From contig NZ_MECJ01000008.1 of NCBI RefSeq assembly GCF_014596475.1, positions 1 through 64,000 of the forward strand: a DNA stretch of 64,000 nt, in the 5' to 3' direction. The stretch comes from Streptomyces sp. CBMA152 (GTDB lineage: Bacteria; Actinomycetota; Actinomycetes; Streptomycetales; Streptomycetaceae). A program made the position numbers and the translations under genes. Positions 8,956 to 18,477 of this stretch are shown piece by piece (position 1 is the stretch's first letter; each line of letters opens with the position of its first letter). Below the pieces are notes generated by a model. It was not told where the DNA came from. It ran no database searches and worked only from the letters and a program-made list of their open reading frames with translations.

Positions 8956-9549
8956 ATGCGCATCGGGGTCTACCTCGCGCACCCGCGTCCGGGCAGCTTC
9001 AACCACGCCGTGTTCACCGCCGTCGTGGAAGAACTGCGCGACCGGGGGTGTCACGTACTCGCGCACGACCTCTGCGCCGAGGGATTCGCCCCGGTGCTGA
9101 GCGCGGACGAGACGGAGACGGTCCGGTCGGCCATCTCCTCCCGTGACCCGCAGGTGGAGTTGCACCGGTCCGAGGTGGCCACCCTCGATGCCATGGTGTT
9201 GGTCCATCCGAACTGGTGGGGCATGCCGCCCGCCGTCCTCACGGGCTGGGTGCAGCGCGTGCTCGCGCCCGGTGTCGCGTACAAGCTGGGCACCGCGGAC
9301 GGGGAGCCCGCAGGGCTGCTGAAGGCCGGCCGGGCGCTCGTCCTGAACACCTCCGACACCCCTGCCGACCGCGAAGAGAGCGAGTTCGGTGACCCGCTGC
9401 AAAGGATCTGGGCGGCATGTGTCCTGCCGTACGTAGGTGTCGCCGACGTCCGGCGAATCGTCTTCCGTACGGTGACCGACTCGACCGACGCGATGCGCGC
9501 ATCATGGCTGCGCCAGGCACGTCAGCAAGCCGCCGCGCTGATGGTCTGA
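8956..9549 (+). CDS. NAD(P)H-dependent flavodoxin-fold oxidoreductase
   Basis: 197 residues in the MdaB/YwrO/KefF-like quinone reductase family. It has an N-terminal flavodoxin strand and phosphate loop (VYLAHPRPGSFNHAVF), the AHDL turn, and the flavin/substrate segment VHPNWWGMPPAVLTGWVQRVL. It should reduce quinones or similar substrates through FMN/FAD in the cytoplasm. CGGAGGAACC precedes the ATG. It is divergent from the methyltransferase unit and appears monocistronic. Confidence 0.88.
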   Translation: MRIGVYLAHPRPGSFNHAVFTAVVEELRDRGCHVLAHDLCAEGFAPVLSADETETVRSAISSRDPQVELHRSEVATLDAMVLVHPNWWGMPPAVLTGWVQRVLAPGVAYKLGTADGEPAGLLKAGRALVLNTSDTPADREESEFGDPLQRIWAACVLPYVGVADVRRIVFRTVTDSTDAMRASWLRQARQQAAALMV

Positions 9550-9663
9550 CACCGCCATGCAGTGTGGGCAGGAACGCTTGCGTGCTGGTGCAGTCGGCGG
9601 TACCCGGGGACGTTCTTCCCGACACCGTCCGCCACACCAGATGCGACGGGAGTGAACGGCCCC

Positions 9664-9702
9664 GCCGGATGGCTGGTCATCGTGGGTGACCAGCCATCCG
9701 GC
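9664..9702. terminator. Strong hairpin, likely bidirectional terminator
   Basis: A perfect 16-bp stem (9664-9679 with 9687-9702) and a 7-base loop lie between the convergent ends of the reductase gene (+) and the secreted-protein gene (-). Confidence 0.8.
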
Positions 9703-9711
9703 CGTTCGGCG

Positions 9712-10137
9712 TTAGAAGGTCCTCGGAGTGAACCAGGTCGCCTGGCTCCCCGGGTTGTTGAGGTCGAACGTCGTGCCGGACAACCGCCGGTCAACACCCA
9801 GGGAGCCGGTGTAGCGGCCCCTCGCTCCGTTCGACCAGCCGATCGTGAACGAGATGCTGGATCCGTCGACCGAACCGGTTTCGATGGTGCCGACGACGTT
9901 GGAGTAGGAGGCGGTCCCGAAGAGTCTGCCGCTGCCGTCCTGAGTGACGTTGAGCGTCGGTGTGGCGTCGTTGCTCTGGACGAGCTGCCATGTGCCGCCG
10001 GCGTCGAACCCGGGCGCGGTGGCGACGGCCGTCCGGGGTGCCGAGGCCATGGTGGTGGCGCCGGCGGCCGGGGCCAGGGCCAGACCGCCGACGCCCAGGA
10101 GGAGGGTGAGGCCGGCTGCTGCGAGCTTGGTGCGCAT
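9712..10137 (-). CDS. Small secreted protein
   Basis: 141 residues with a signal peptide (MRTKL, then a Leu/Ala-rich core ending near APAAGAT). The mature part is ~105 residues rich in Gly, Ser and Thr and looks like all-beta structure (GTWQLVQSND, GRYTGSLG). GAGGGGAAA precedes the ATG at 10137, and a strong hairpin follows the stop. The family is not recognised by name; an extracellular beta-barrel or sandwich is an inference. Confidence 0.78.
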   Translation of the reverse strand: MRTKLAAAGLTLLLGVGGLALAPAAGATTMASAPRTAVATAPGFDAGGTWQLVQSNDATPTLNVTQDGSGRLFGTASYSNVVGTIETGSVDGSSISFTIGWSNGARGRYTGSLGVDRRLSGTTFDLNNPGSQATWFTPRTF

Positions 10138-10377
10138 GAGTATTTCCCCTCGATGGCTGTTTGGTCGTTCCGCTGAGCGGATCCAGCGGCCCGCCACCGC
10201 TGCTGTTCGGCCTGGTGGCCCGGCACCCGGTGAGGACATCTCCGATGGTGGCCTGGCGGTGAAGCTGCGGATATCCCAAGATCTGGGGGTTGAAATCTGC
10301 TGCTTTCGAGGCATGGCCGCGAGGTCTCAGGCGGTGCTGATTCCGATCTTCCTCGTTCGTGTTGATCTGCGGGGTGT

Positions 10378-10490
10378 GAAGAGAGAGCCGTACTCAGCGA
10401 CTTGTCGGACGAGCAGTGGGCGTCGATCGAGCCGATGATCACGGCCTGGAAGCAGCCGCTACCAGAAACGGACTTGGCATCCACTCAGAC
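10378..10490 (+). mobile_element. IS5-family transposase, N-terminal remnant
   Basis: A short frame reading LSDLSDEQWASIEPMITAWK matches the usual start of IS5-type transposases (the 'LTDxxWxxIEPLL' helix). It runs out within ~35 residues. The surrounding 10141-10585 holds no other recognisable gene. Confidence 0.6.
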
Positions 10491-10585
10491 GTGCTGACAA
10501 AGCCGTTGGGAGTGGCGGTAGTTGCCGAGGCAGGTGGCGAGACGGAGGAAGCCCTCCTGAATGGGGCTCGCCGCGTGGGGCGTTC

Positions 10586-11239
10586 TTACCGTGGGTTGCT
10601 CCGCAGGCTCTTCTTGGCCAGTTCGTAGGCAGGCAGCATTTCCTTGTGCTCTTCGGTGTCCATCCCGCCCAGGTGCAGGATCACCGGACCGCTCGGGGTG
10701 GCCACGGCCAGGGCGTGCTCCTGCTTCGACTCATCGAGGAGCTTGCTGTACGTCTCGTAGACGACTTCGGCCGCAGGCAGCGAGCGTGCCGTGACCTCCC
10801 TGTACGTCGCCTTGCTCGCGTTCTTGTCGGCAGTGACGAACGCCTCCAGGGCCGCGCGCGGGGTGCTGCCCTTGGCATCGCTGGTCCACGCGCGCAGGAA
10901 GCCGATGTGCCCGGCGGGCTTGGCGTCGATCTCGCAGGCCATGGTGAACGGGCCCTGCTTGGCGAGGGCGTCCAGTGCCGTGCCGTCGAGCTTGACCGCT
11001 TTGGCCTTCCACTTGGCGGCGATGGTGAAGGTCACGGGCAGCGGACACACCGATCCGGCGGACCCGACCACGGCGTCACCCGCGGCCGCCGGAGCGCTGG
11101 TTGCCCTGTCGGACGCTTGAGAGGACGCCGTTGCGGGGGTCGCCGTCGGCTTGTCCGCGGAATCCTTCGTGCCGCCGCACCCCGTCAGCACCGCCGCCGC
11201 CATCGCGGCGGCGGCCACACCCCGTACCGAATTCCGCAC
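10586..11239 (-). CDS. Lipoprotein
   Basis: 217 residues starting at GTG 11239 behind AGAAGGA. A type II signal ends in a lipobox (VLTGC-GG), followed by a Thr/Ser/Ala linker and a ~150-residue globular domain. Two cysteines (VCPLP and MACEID) may be disulfide-linked. It should be anchored to the outer face of the membrane. I do not recognise the domain by name, though the layout is common among Streptomyces lipoproteins. Confidence 0.8.
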   Translation of the reverse strand: MRNSVRGVAAAAMAAAVLTGCGGTKDSADKPTATPATASSQASDRATSAPAAAGDAVVGSAGSVCPLPVTFTIAAKWKAKAVKLDGTALDALAKQGPFTMACEIDAKPAGHIGFLRAWTSDAKGSTPRAALEAFVTADKNASKATYREVTARSLPAAEVVYETYSKLLDESKQEHALAVATPSGPVILHLGGMDTEEHKEMLPAYELAKKSLRSNPR

Positions 11240-11284
11240 TACACGTCCTTCTGCCCATATTGTTCGAGACGGCTGCTCGGCCAC

Positions 11285-11799
11285 TCATGGAGATTAGCCG
11301 ACCCGGTGACGGAGGAATCGGCGATCCTCGTCTGGCGCCTCGCGTGCGCCCACGTACGTCGGCCGGCCTGCCTCTTGGGGCTGGTGCGAGGGGAACGGGT
11401 GGCCAACCGGGGCCCCGGCTGCCAACGTCCACCTGCCCGGTGCTTCTCTGTCGTTCCGCGCCGCAGCCCGGTGGCGCTCTCGCGGGTGGTTGCGTCGGAG
11501 GTGGGGCATGCTGCGCTGCGGTTGATGGTGATGAACCCGTCTCTTGGAGTGGATGCCGGCGCCCTGGGGTTCTGGCACGGGTATGGGCCGGATATGAGCC
11601 GGACGTGGGCCGTGACTTGATGAGGGCCGGCAGCCGGGGCGCGGCCTTCGCCCAGCTGAAGCGCCAGGCCCGCCGGCCCGGGCCGGCGGTGGCACGCCGC
11701 TCTGTCGTTCGAGGTGCGCGAACATGCCCGCAACCCGCGCACGCGCTGTCCCAGGGTGTGCACGCCCTTGATGGGCACGGTCTGTGGGCCGTGTTCGAG
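11285..11799. other. Stretch without a recognisable gene
   Basis: About 515 bp between the lipoprotein start and the LuxR remnant. All open frames here are compositional and none has a convincing ribosome site or motif. It presumably includes the lipoprotein promoter. Confidence 0.5.
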
Positions 11800-12065
11800 G
11801 CCAGCCTCTTGGCGGCAACGGCGACATCGCCATCGTGATCCAGCGCGCCACTGGCGCGCTGCTGCTCCCCGCGTTCTGCGACTGGTACGAGATCACCGCC
11901 CGTGAACGGCAGATCATCGCGTACCTGCAAAGCGGTGCCGCACCGAAACAGATCGCCCGGCTCCTCGGGCTGTCCGTGCACACGGTCAACCAGCACCTGC
12001 GCGCGGTCTTCCACAAGACCGGTAGTTGCGGGCGAGACGCTGCGAGTTCCTCTGCACGGATGCCC
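11800..12065 (+). pseudogene. LuxR-type regulator, C-terminal DNA-binding remnant
   Basis: The reading GDIAIVIQRATG...FCDWYEITARERQII, QIARLLGLSVHTVNQHLRAVFHKTG is a classic LuxR/GerE helix-turn-helix preceded by the end of a sensor domain. The N-terminal ~250 residues expected for this type are missing. After KTGSCGRD the frame departs from the family (expected SGRDEL...), indicating a late frameshift. Non-functional fragment. Confidence 0.7.
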
Positions 12066-12248
12066 GGGGAAGTGTGCGCTGACCGGCTATTTTGTGAGGA
12101 GGCAGATCGCGTCGTGCGCAGGGGGTGTCGGGGCTGAGACGGTTCAGCACGAAGGGCGGGTCAAGGAAGCGTGCGGCGGGCGGCCGACGAAGCGGCGCAG
12201 GTGCGGGGGCTCGTGGAAACCCGCAATGGCCCGTCGGAGTCTGAGGCC

Positions 12249-13427
12249 ATGACCGAGTCGGCTCAAGATCCCCGTGTCCTCCGGGACCCCTACGCGACGT
12301 ATACGGCCACGCGGTCCGCGTGGCCGGTGCAGTCCGTGCCCGCAGGTTCCGGAGGGCGTGCCAACTACCTGGTCACCGGCTACGCGGAGGCCCGGGAGGC
12401 CCTCAGTGACTCCCGTCTGTCGAAGGACACGAGCGCCTTCTTCGCGGGCAGGGAGTCGCGACGCCGCCTGCATCCGGCGGTGGCCCACACCATGCTGGCC
12501 GTTGACCCGCCCCGGCACACCCGGCTGCGGCAGCTGGTGACCAAGGAGTTCACGACGGGGGCCGTCAGGAAACTGCGTCCCTTCATCGCCCGGGCCACCG
12601 ACGGGCTGCTGGACCAGTGGCCCGCGGGCGAACCGTTCGACTTCGTGGCCCGCCTGGCGGTGCCGCTGCCGGTCATCGTCATCTGCGAGCTGCTCGGAGT
12701 GCCGCAGGCCGACCGGTCCGCCGTCCAGCGCTGGTCCGCGGAGCTGTTCGCGGCGGGAGAGCCCTGCGTCATCGACGCGGCCTCACACGCGCTGGCCGGT
12801 TACCTGGAAGACCTCATCGCTGCCAAGCGCCTGGGCCCCGGCAGCTCGCTCCTGGACCGGCTCATCTCGGCTCGGGACACAGAGGACCGTCTGAGCGAGG
12901 AGGAACTGGTCTCCCTGGCCGTGCTGCTGCTCGTGGCCGGACACGAGACCACCACCAACGCCCTCGGCAACGCCCTCTTGGCGCTGCTTCGGCACCCGGA
13001 CATGCTGGATCGCCTCCGGGAGAATCCGGACGAGGTCTCTGCCGCGCTGGACGAACTGCTCCGCTTCGACTCAGCGGTGAGCATGGCCACCTTCCGGTTC
13101 GCCACGCAGGCCATCACGCTCGGCGGCACCGAGATCCCGGCAGGTGCGCCGGTCCTGGTCGCGTTGGGGGCGGCCAACCGGGACCCGGCCCGATTCCGGG
13201 AGCCGGACGCCCTCGACCTGGACCGGGACGCGGCTGCTCATCTCGCGTTCGGTCACGGCATCCACCGCTGTGTCGGCGCCCCCTTGGCCATGGCCGAGGT
13301 CGAGATCGCCCTGCGTGCGGTGCTGACCAGATTCCCAGGAATCCGCCTCGCCCTGCCGCCCGGCCGACTGGAGTGGCGGCGCACCCGTCTCGTCCGCGGG
13401 CTGGCCTCGCTTCCCGTGCTGGCCTAG
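12249..13427 (+). CDS. Cytochrome P450
   Basis: 392 residues, the normal length for a bacterial soluble P450. Visible are the I-helix oxygen-binding motif AGHETT, the K-helix ExxR (DELLRFD), and the heme loop FGHGIHRCVGAP with the axial Cys. The start at 12249 has GGAG nine bases upstream and gives the usual short N-terminus. It is flanked by a broken LuxR gene and a broken IS5 copy, with no ferredoxin or synthase next to it, so the substrate is unknown. Confidence 0.93.
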   Translation: MTESAQDPRVLRDPYATYTATRSAWPVQSVPAGSGGRANYLVTGYAEAREALSDSRLSKDTSAFFAGRESRRRLHPAVAHTMLAVDPPRHTRLRQLVTKEFTTGAVRKLRPFIARATDGLLDQWPAGEPFDFVARLAVPLPVIVICELLGVPQADRSAVQRWSAELFAAGEPCVIDAASHALAGYLEDLIAAKRLGPGSSLLDRLISARDTEDRLSEEELVSLAVLLLVAGHETTTNALGNALLALLRHPDMLDRLRENPDEVSAALDELLRFDSAVSMATFRFATQAITLGGTEIPAGAPVLVALGAANRDPARFREPDALDLDRDAAAHLAFGHGIHRCVGAPLAMAEVEIALRAVLTRFPGIRLALPPGRLEWRRTRLVRGLASLPVLA

Positions 13428-13476
13428 GTTCCGTCCGGTGGATCATGTGACCACCCGAAGTTTGCCTCGCTGGCAT

Positions 13477-13965
13477 GTCCATGGGGCGTGGAGATCTCAC
13501 GAACGGGGAATGGGCCCGGCTGAAGCCGCATCTGCCGAAGTCCGGCAAGCGGGGCGGCCGTTGGGCGAGCCGTCGCAGGACCATCAACGGGGTCCCGTAC
13601 CGGCAGCGCACGGGGGTGCCATGACGCGATCTGCCCGCGCGGTTCGGAAAGTGGAAGACCGCATACGAGCAGCACAGACGCTGGTCGGCAGACGGCACGT
13701 GGGACAAGATCTTCGCGGCCGTCCTGGCCGACGCCGACGCGGAAGGCCGTATCGACTGGTCGATGGTGTCGGTGGACTCCACCACCTGCCGGGCCCACCA
13801 ACACGCCGCCGGAGCCCGCAGGAGACGCCCGCGGGTGCCGGGAAAAGAACCACGCCCCGCAACCACCGCCCCGATGGGGGACTCGGACGCTCCCGGGCCG
13901 TGGCCACCAGGTACGACAAGCGCGCCTACGTCTTCCATGGCACCATCACCATCGCCGCGATCCGC
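13477..13965 (+). mobile_element. IS5-family transposase, internally deleted
   Basis: Pieces of one IS5 transposase appear in order: an N-terminal part (RGDLTNGEWARLKPHLPKSG), a middle part with the first catalytic Asp (MVSVDSTTCRAHQHAAGA), and the C-terminal end (VATRYDKRAYVFHGTITIAAIRL). The frames do not match and about 350 bp between the second and third pieces are missing. The copy is dead. Confidence 0.75.
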
Positions 13966-14054
13966 CTGTGGTGCGTCCGTGACAGGTCCGGGGCACCGGC
14001 ATGCGCCGGATTTCCGGTTTGACCTTCCGCCTGGCCAAATGATCGGGTCAGGGT

Positions 14055-14414
14055 ATGGAGACCAGCACGACCAGTGATCGAATACCCGCAGCAGCGGCCG
14101 CGCTCCTTGAGGCGCTCCTCACGGGCGACAAGCCTGTCCATCACGCTCTGCGTGCACAGATCCCCCACCTGCGGTTGACCGGTCACTGCACATGTTCCTG
14201 CGCCAGCATCGACTTCGGTCTGGACAGGTCGTCGGTGCCCAGTGCGCCCGTCACCGAGAATCCCGTCGCCGATGCCACGGTGCTCGGTCCTGACGGACAG
14301 GCCGTCGGTGGCGCGCTGGTCTTCGCCTACGACGGCTACCTGTCCAACCTGGAGGTCTACGCCTGGGGCGATGAACAGATCACCCAGCTTCCCTCCCCGG
14401 ACCGGCTCTGCTGA
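14055..14414 (+). CDS. Conserved-looking small protein with a CTCSC cysteine cluster
   Basis: 119 residues, soluble. It has a helical first third, then a CTCSCASIDFGL segment with three closely spaced cysteines that could bind metal, and a beta-rich C-terminus (ALVFAYDGYLSNLEVYAW). The upstream region has only a weak purine stretch. I do not recognise the family. Codon use looks genuinely coding, unlike the IS debris on both sides. Confidence 0.6.
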   Translation: METSTTSDRIPAAAAALLEALLTGDKPVHHALRAQIPHLRLTGHCTCSCASIDFGLDRSSVPSAPVTENPVADATVLGPDGQAVGGALVFAYDGYLSNLEVYAWGDEQITQLPSPDRLC

Positions 14415-14569
14415 CTCTTGCAGCAAAACGGCCTTCCAGGGCCAGAGAGAGCCGCTGCCCGAGATGCGCCGGACAGAACCCAGGTGGGTGGTCTCGTGTC
14501 GTCCAACTCTCCTGTGCTGGTGTGCGATTGCCTCGCACCGGCTCGGGAACGCAGCCGACCGTGCGGGCA

Positions 14570-14631
14570 GGGTGCGGCGGTATCCGTCGGACCTGACGGA
14601 CGCGGAGTGGGCGGTGGTACGGGATGCGTCG
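14570..14631 (+). mobile_element. IS5-type transposase start, remnant
   Basis: About 20 residues (RRYPSDLTDAEWAVVRDA) match the opening helix of IS5-family transposases. The frame stops soon after at 14646. Confidence 0.55.
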
Positions 14632-14836
14632 CGCAGGCGGGGGTGAACCGTGCTGGAGGACGTCGACGATGTCCTGCGCCTTATCACCGGGGGGAGCGAC
14701 GTGACCTTCGAGGATGCTCGTGGCCAGCCAACTCCCCACGTCCGGCCGGCCACGGCTACGGGGGCGCAGTCCGGTCCGCCCTTGCCGGTGACAGGCGGCG
14801 GCGAGACGCTGGACGCGAACTGCCAGGGAGGCTGCT

Positions 14837-15088
14837 ATGGGATGGATCGACCGCCAGCACATCCACCTCATCGCCGATGACCCGCGCTACCAGCGCCTCA
14901 TCAACCTGTCGAAGCGGCTCCTGGAGGAACGCGTGCCGACCTGCGGGAACGGCAACGGCGGCACCATCACCACGCGCGACAACGACGGCAACGAAACCAC
15001 CGTCACCTGCGACAACTGCCAAGGCACCGGCACGGTCGGCACCACGGCCGACAACGAGGACAACGGGCCGGCATCTGGCGGCCGGTGA
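14837..15088 (+). CDS. Small protein with a DnaJ-like CxxCxGxG half-finger
   Basis: 83 residues with a good ribosome site (CAGGGAGG). A helical N-terminal half (DRQHIHLIADDPRYQRLINL) is followed by CGNGNGG, a Thr/Asp/Asn-rich strand and CDNCQGTGTVG, then an acidic tail. CxxCxGTG is the repeat unit of DnaJ-type zinc fingers, so a minimal zinc-binding module is plausible. Function unknown. Confidence 0.65.
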   Translation: MGWIDRQHIHLIADDPRYQRLINLSKRLLEERVPTCGNGNGGTITTRDNDGNETTVTCDNCQGTGTVGTTADNEDNGPASGGR

Positions 15089-15340
15089 ACCCTGTCGAGT
15101 GAACCCGCGTCACGGTCTGGCAACACCCGCCCCACGAGACGGCGTTCGGCGCTGGACTAGGTGGCCTCCACACCAAGGGGGTCGCTGTACTCCGGCGGCT
15201 TCTCCGCACTCATGCCCCGGGTGTCGCGGACCGACCGGCACCGACCAAATCCGACACACACCCGCGCACTCTGATGCGCGCTATGACGGGTGTCGAACAA
15301 GTGGCCACCTGCGCCGGACGCGTGAGGGTTCATCGGGCGG

Positions 15341-16693
15341 CTATCCGGCTTGAGCGTACTTCGACCGTGATAGCAGTTCAGGGATGACGTCGAAGCGGTA
15401 GACGTATTCCCGCCACATCCTGTTCGCCTCGGCTGTGCTGTCGATGCAGGCTGTGTAGCTGCGGCAGTTCTCGGGGGCGAGGAGCCGCTCGATGTCGGCC
15501 GGATCGAGGTCGGCGCCCGACAGACTGGAGTCGGCCTCGGCGAAGGGCGCGTCGGCACCGGCGGCGCCGATCGCCTGCCGTACTCGTGCCACCGTGGCCG
15601 GGACCCAGAGACGGTCGCGGCGTGGTGGCGCCTTGGGCAGGCGGGTGGCGTGTCGCTGGGAGGCGAGGGTCATGACGGTCCAGGCGTCGAAGCAGTGGCG
15701 AATCGCCGGCGGCAGGTCATGGGAGCAGGTGAGGTAGGTGAGGTAGTCGGCCAGCTCCTCCACCTTCACGCCTTCCCGGAGGAGCATGGAACAGGAGTTG
15801 AAGTCGTCGCCGGATTTGGTCTCGTCGTGGCGGATTTGCCACATGTCGTGGGCCAGCGCCGTGGCGATCTTCCACTCGTCGAGCAGTGGATGGCTGGACA
15901 GCCCGGCATAGAAGGCGTTCTGAGCGACCTGGGCGTCCGAGCCGGAGTCGACGGCGCGCATCGCCAGCCGGTCGGGCAGCGGGACCACGGACGGGTCGTG
16001 GTAGTGGGAGGTCAGCCGTGTCGCCATATTGGCCACCAGATTGCCCAGGTCCGGTACCCACACCTGCTCGACCGCACCGGGCCGGTCGAGGTGGGGGTGA
16101 AGGTGATCGAGAGCGACCTGGGCCAGTTTCCCGACTTCTGCCGCGCAGGTCGGTCCGGCATAGTGCTGGTCGACGAGGGCAATGACCGGCCAGAAGTGCA
16201 TGGTGGCGATGACCACGTCGACCGGGACGTCGGTGGAGTGGCAGTGGGCGGCCCATCGGGACGCCGACTCACATGCGCCGGAAACCGTCTCCCGTGCTGT
16301 GCGCCACATCTGTGCACGTCCCCTGCCACCGCCGAGAACGCAGGGCCGGTCGGGCAGGTCGATGCGGTACTCGTGGTCACTGACCTGGCGCAGATACGGC
16401 TCCACCCACCGCAGCATCCGGTCGTCCGGGCGGGCAGCGGCACGGGCGGCCAGCGCGCCCACTGCACCGACCAGGGGATCATCTGTCGTCAGCACGCCGC
16501 CTGCGGTGCGGGCGCGCCGGCGCCACCCGCTGTCCTTGTCCGTGTGGTCGAGCGCGGCGACGGTCTCGTCGCTGAGCACGTAGTCGACCGGCTCGGTCAT
16601 CGCCACGGCGGTGCAGAAAGGCCGGAAGCCGTCGTCGGCGACCCGCTCAGGGGCGTAGAGGTCCAGGAGGTCGATGCGTGACGTCGATGGCAT
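15341..16693 (-). CDS. Terpene-cluster protein, possibly a divergent terpene-synthase relative
   Basis: 450 residues, soluble, mostly helical; GAAGGGAAAAGG precedes the ATG at 16693. It is not an obvious family member, but residues ~281-320 (AHDMWQIRHDETKSGDDFN, then SCSMLLREGVKVEELADYL) have the layout of the NSE metal-binding region of class I terpene synthases: HDxxQxxxDE in place of NDxxSxxxE, followed by the usual G-D-x-x-N and an LxxEG-type helix. A Trp/Phe-rich helix with a single Asp (HFWPVIALVDQHY, residues 166-178) may stand in for the Asp-rich motif. The length exceeds the usual ~330-360 by a ~100-residue N-terminal extension. It lies in the same direction as the P450 and terpene synthase. 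It could be a non-canonical cyclase, a partner subunit, or unrelated. Confidence 0.55.
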   Translation of the reverse strand: MPSTSRIDLLDLYAPERVADDGFRPFCTAVAMTEPVDYVLSDETVAALDHTDKDSGWRRRARTAGGVLTTDDPLVGAVGALAARAAARPDDRMLRWVEPYLRQVSDHEYRIDLPDRPCVLGGGRGRAQMWRTARETVSGACESASRWAAHCHSTDVPVDVVIATMHFWPVIALVDQHYAGPTCAAEVGKLAQVALDHLHPHLDRPGAVEQVWVPDLGNLVANMATRLTSHYHDPSVVPLPDRLAMRAVDSGSDAQVAQNAFYAGLSSHPLLDEWKIATALAHDMWQIRHDETKSGDDFNSCSMLLREGVKVEELADYLTYLTCSHDLPPAIRHCFDAWTVMTLASQRHATRLPKAPPRRDRLWVPATVARVRQAIGAAGADAPFAEADSSLSGADLDPADIERLLAPENCRSYTACIDSTAEANRMWREYVYRFDVIPELLSRSKYAQAG

Positions 16694-17126
16694 GCCTTTT
16701 CCCTTCAACGACTGCCCAGCTCCCGCAGGTCGGCCGACATGACGAGCGCTTTCCCAGCCGGCACAGCGGTGAATTGCCGACACCGGAACAAGGCACGGCC
16801 GGGTGTCAGCAGGGATGACTCGGCTGCCTCAAGCCCCGGTCCTGGCCAGTGTCTGTGCCGCTCATCTTGCCCTGTTGACCGCCCTGTTGAGCCTGTTCGA
16901 CCGGAACGTGATCGCGGTCTTGGCCGAGCAGACCGACGAATGGAGCCGACAACGCATGCTGCATCGGCCTCGACAATCCCGCTGTCTCGGACGGCTGCTG
17001 GCCACAGCCCGGGTGATGAGGGCCGCGAAGCCCTGGTCAACAATGCCCTCTGCATCGTCGCGCGTCGTTGGGCGGCATGCTGCTGCTGGGCGAGCACGGC
17101 ATACCCTGCATCCGCCGGCCCGCCGA
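16694..17126. other. Gap between the 450-residue protein and the P450, no clear gene
   Basis: 433 bp without a convincing start/ribosome-site pair. A minus-strand frame continues through it but has no recognisable motif. It probably carries the promoter and leader of the gene starting at 16693. Confidence 0.45.
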
Positions 17127-18431
17127 TCAGGCATTGCGGCAGCGCACCTGGATCGAGTGAGGGGTCGTGAGGTTGACCCCGTGTGAGCGTGGTCGTAGCT
17201 CGTCGTCGGCACCCAGGAGACCGAAACCGTGCAGTCGCAGGGCCTCGGCCAGGGTGAGCCTCATCTCCAGTTCGGTCAACTGGGCGCCCAGACAGCGGTG
17301 GGAGCCGATGCCGAAGGGGAGGTAGTGCAATCTGTCGGGAGGCCGGCTCAGGAACCGTTCCGGCCGGAACCGGCCGTGGTCGGGATAGGTCTGTTCGTGG
17401 TGATGGGCCAGGTGAATGGCAACGATGATTTCCGTGCCCGCGGGAAAATGGAAGCCTTCTGCGGTGAAGGGCGTCACTACGCGACGCGCAGCGCTGGTCG
17501 GCGTGATCGTCGGGACACGCAGGGCTTCCAGGCACACGGCGGACAGGTAGGGCAGCGACGCGATCTCCAGTGCGGAGGCGTCGTCCGGCAACGTCCGCAG
17601 TTCGGCGGTTAGGCGTGCGGCGACATCGGGACGGTGGTGGAGCCAGTACAGGGCCATGGACATGCCGTTGCCCGCAGTCGTGGTGCCTCCGGTGAGGACG
17701 CTGACGAGTTGATCCCGTATGTCGCGGTCGGACAGCGGATGAGGTGCGGCCAGCAGTGCGGCCAGCAGCGAGTCGCCGCGGTTGGCCCCCGTGGAGCGGG
17801 CACGAGTGATCTCGGCCAGGAGGAGGCGGTCCAGCGAGGTGCGATGGTGGCGATATTGCGCGTCGAGCTGTGTGCGTTGCCCGGGGGCCGCCGTGCGTGC
17901 GTCGTGCACGGCGTTGAGTGCGCCAACGAGCGCTTCTTCCAGCGCGTGATCGGTGGTTTCGGGAAGGTCGGGGAGGATCAGCGCATTCATGATGCGCGCT
18001 GTGATCCCGATGGTCATCCTGGCCAGCGGCTGCGGGGGGCGTCCACGTAGGTCGTGCAGCCGCTGTGCGATCAGCCGGTGCACCGTGCCGGCCCGCCGCC
18101 GCAGCGAGGCGCCGACCAGGGGCGGTGTCACGATCTGCCGTATGCGTCGATGCTCGGCTCCAGCCAGCTTCAGCATGCTGCGCGGGCCGATCAGGTCGTT
18201 GTACATGGTGGTGCCCAGGCCGACGAGCTCCTGGTCGTGCCGGAACAGGATGCTGCGGAATTGACGAGGAGTGCTGAGGAACACCCGCGGAGGTTGGTCC
18301 GGTCGATGAAGCGTGAACAGGTCGCCGTAGCAGGCCCGGAAGCCCTCCAGCATCGCGGGCTGCTGTTCCAGGCGCCACAGTTCTTCGCGGTCGGGGGCGG
18401 GTCCGGGGGGTAATGATCGACTGATGGCCAT
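17127..18431 (-). CDS. Cytochrome P450 of the terpene cluster
   Basis: 434 residues. It begins with the Pro-rich LPPGPAPD segment usual for P450s of this type. It has the I-helix motif GGTTTAG (Gly-Thr-Thr), ExxR (CLEALRV), the RPERF meander region and the heme loop FGIGSHRCLGA. The start at 18431 is chosen because it gives MAISRSLPPGP; a start at 18500 would overlap the synthase gene. It lies 46 bp downstream of the terpene synthase on the same strand and most likely oxidises its product. Confidence 0.92.
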   Translation of the reverse strand: MAISRSLPPGPAPDREELWRLEQQPAMLEGFRACYGDLFTLHRPDQPPRVFLSTPRQFRSILFRHDQELVGLGTTMYNDLIGPRSMLKLAGAEHRRIRQIVTPPLVGASLRRRAGTVHRLIAQRLHDLRGRPPQPLARMTIGITARIMNALILPDLPETTDHALEEALVGALNAVHDARTAAPGQRTQLDAQYRHHRTSLDRLLLAEITRARSTGANRGDSLLAALLAAPHPLSDRDIRDQLVSVLTGGTTTAGNGMSMALYWLHHRPDVAARLTAELRTLPDDASALEIASLPYLSAVCLEALRVPTITPTSAARRVVTPFTAEGFHFPAGTEIIVAIHLAHHHEQTYPDHGRFRPERFLSRPPDRLHYLPFGIGSHRCLGAQLTELEMRLTLAEALRLHGFGLLGADDELRPRSHGVNLTTPHSIQVRCRNA

Positions 18432-18477
18432 CGTGCGGGACCGCCTTGTCGTGTCGGACTTCCGGGAGCGGCTGTGG

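Noticed and set aside
12249..13427. First P450 as part of the terpene cluster
   Set aside because: It is on the opposite strand, ~2 kb away and separated by IS5 remnants and orphan genes.
16705..18378. 557-residue minus-strand ORF overlapping the second P450
   Set aside because: Out-of-frame shadow of the P450, which has all heme-protein motifs.
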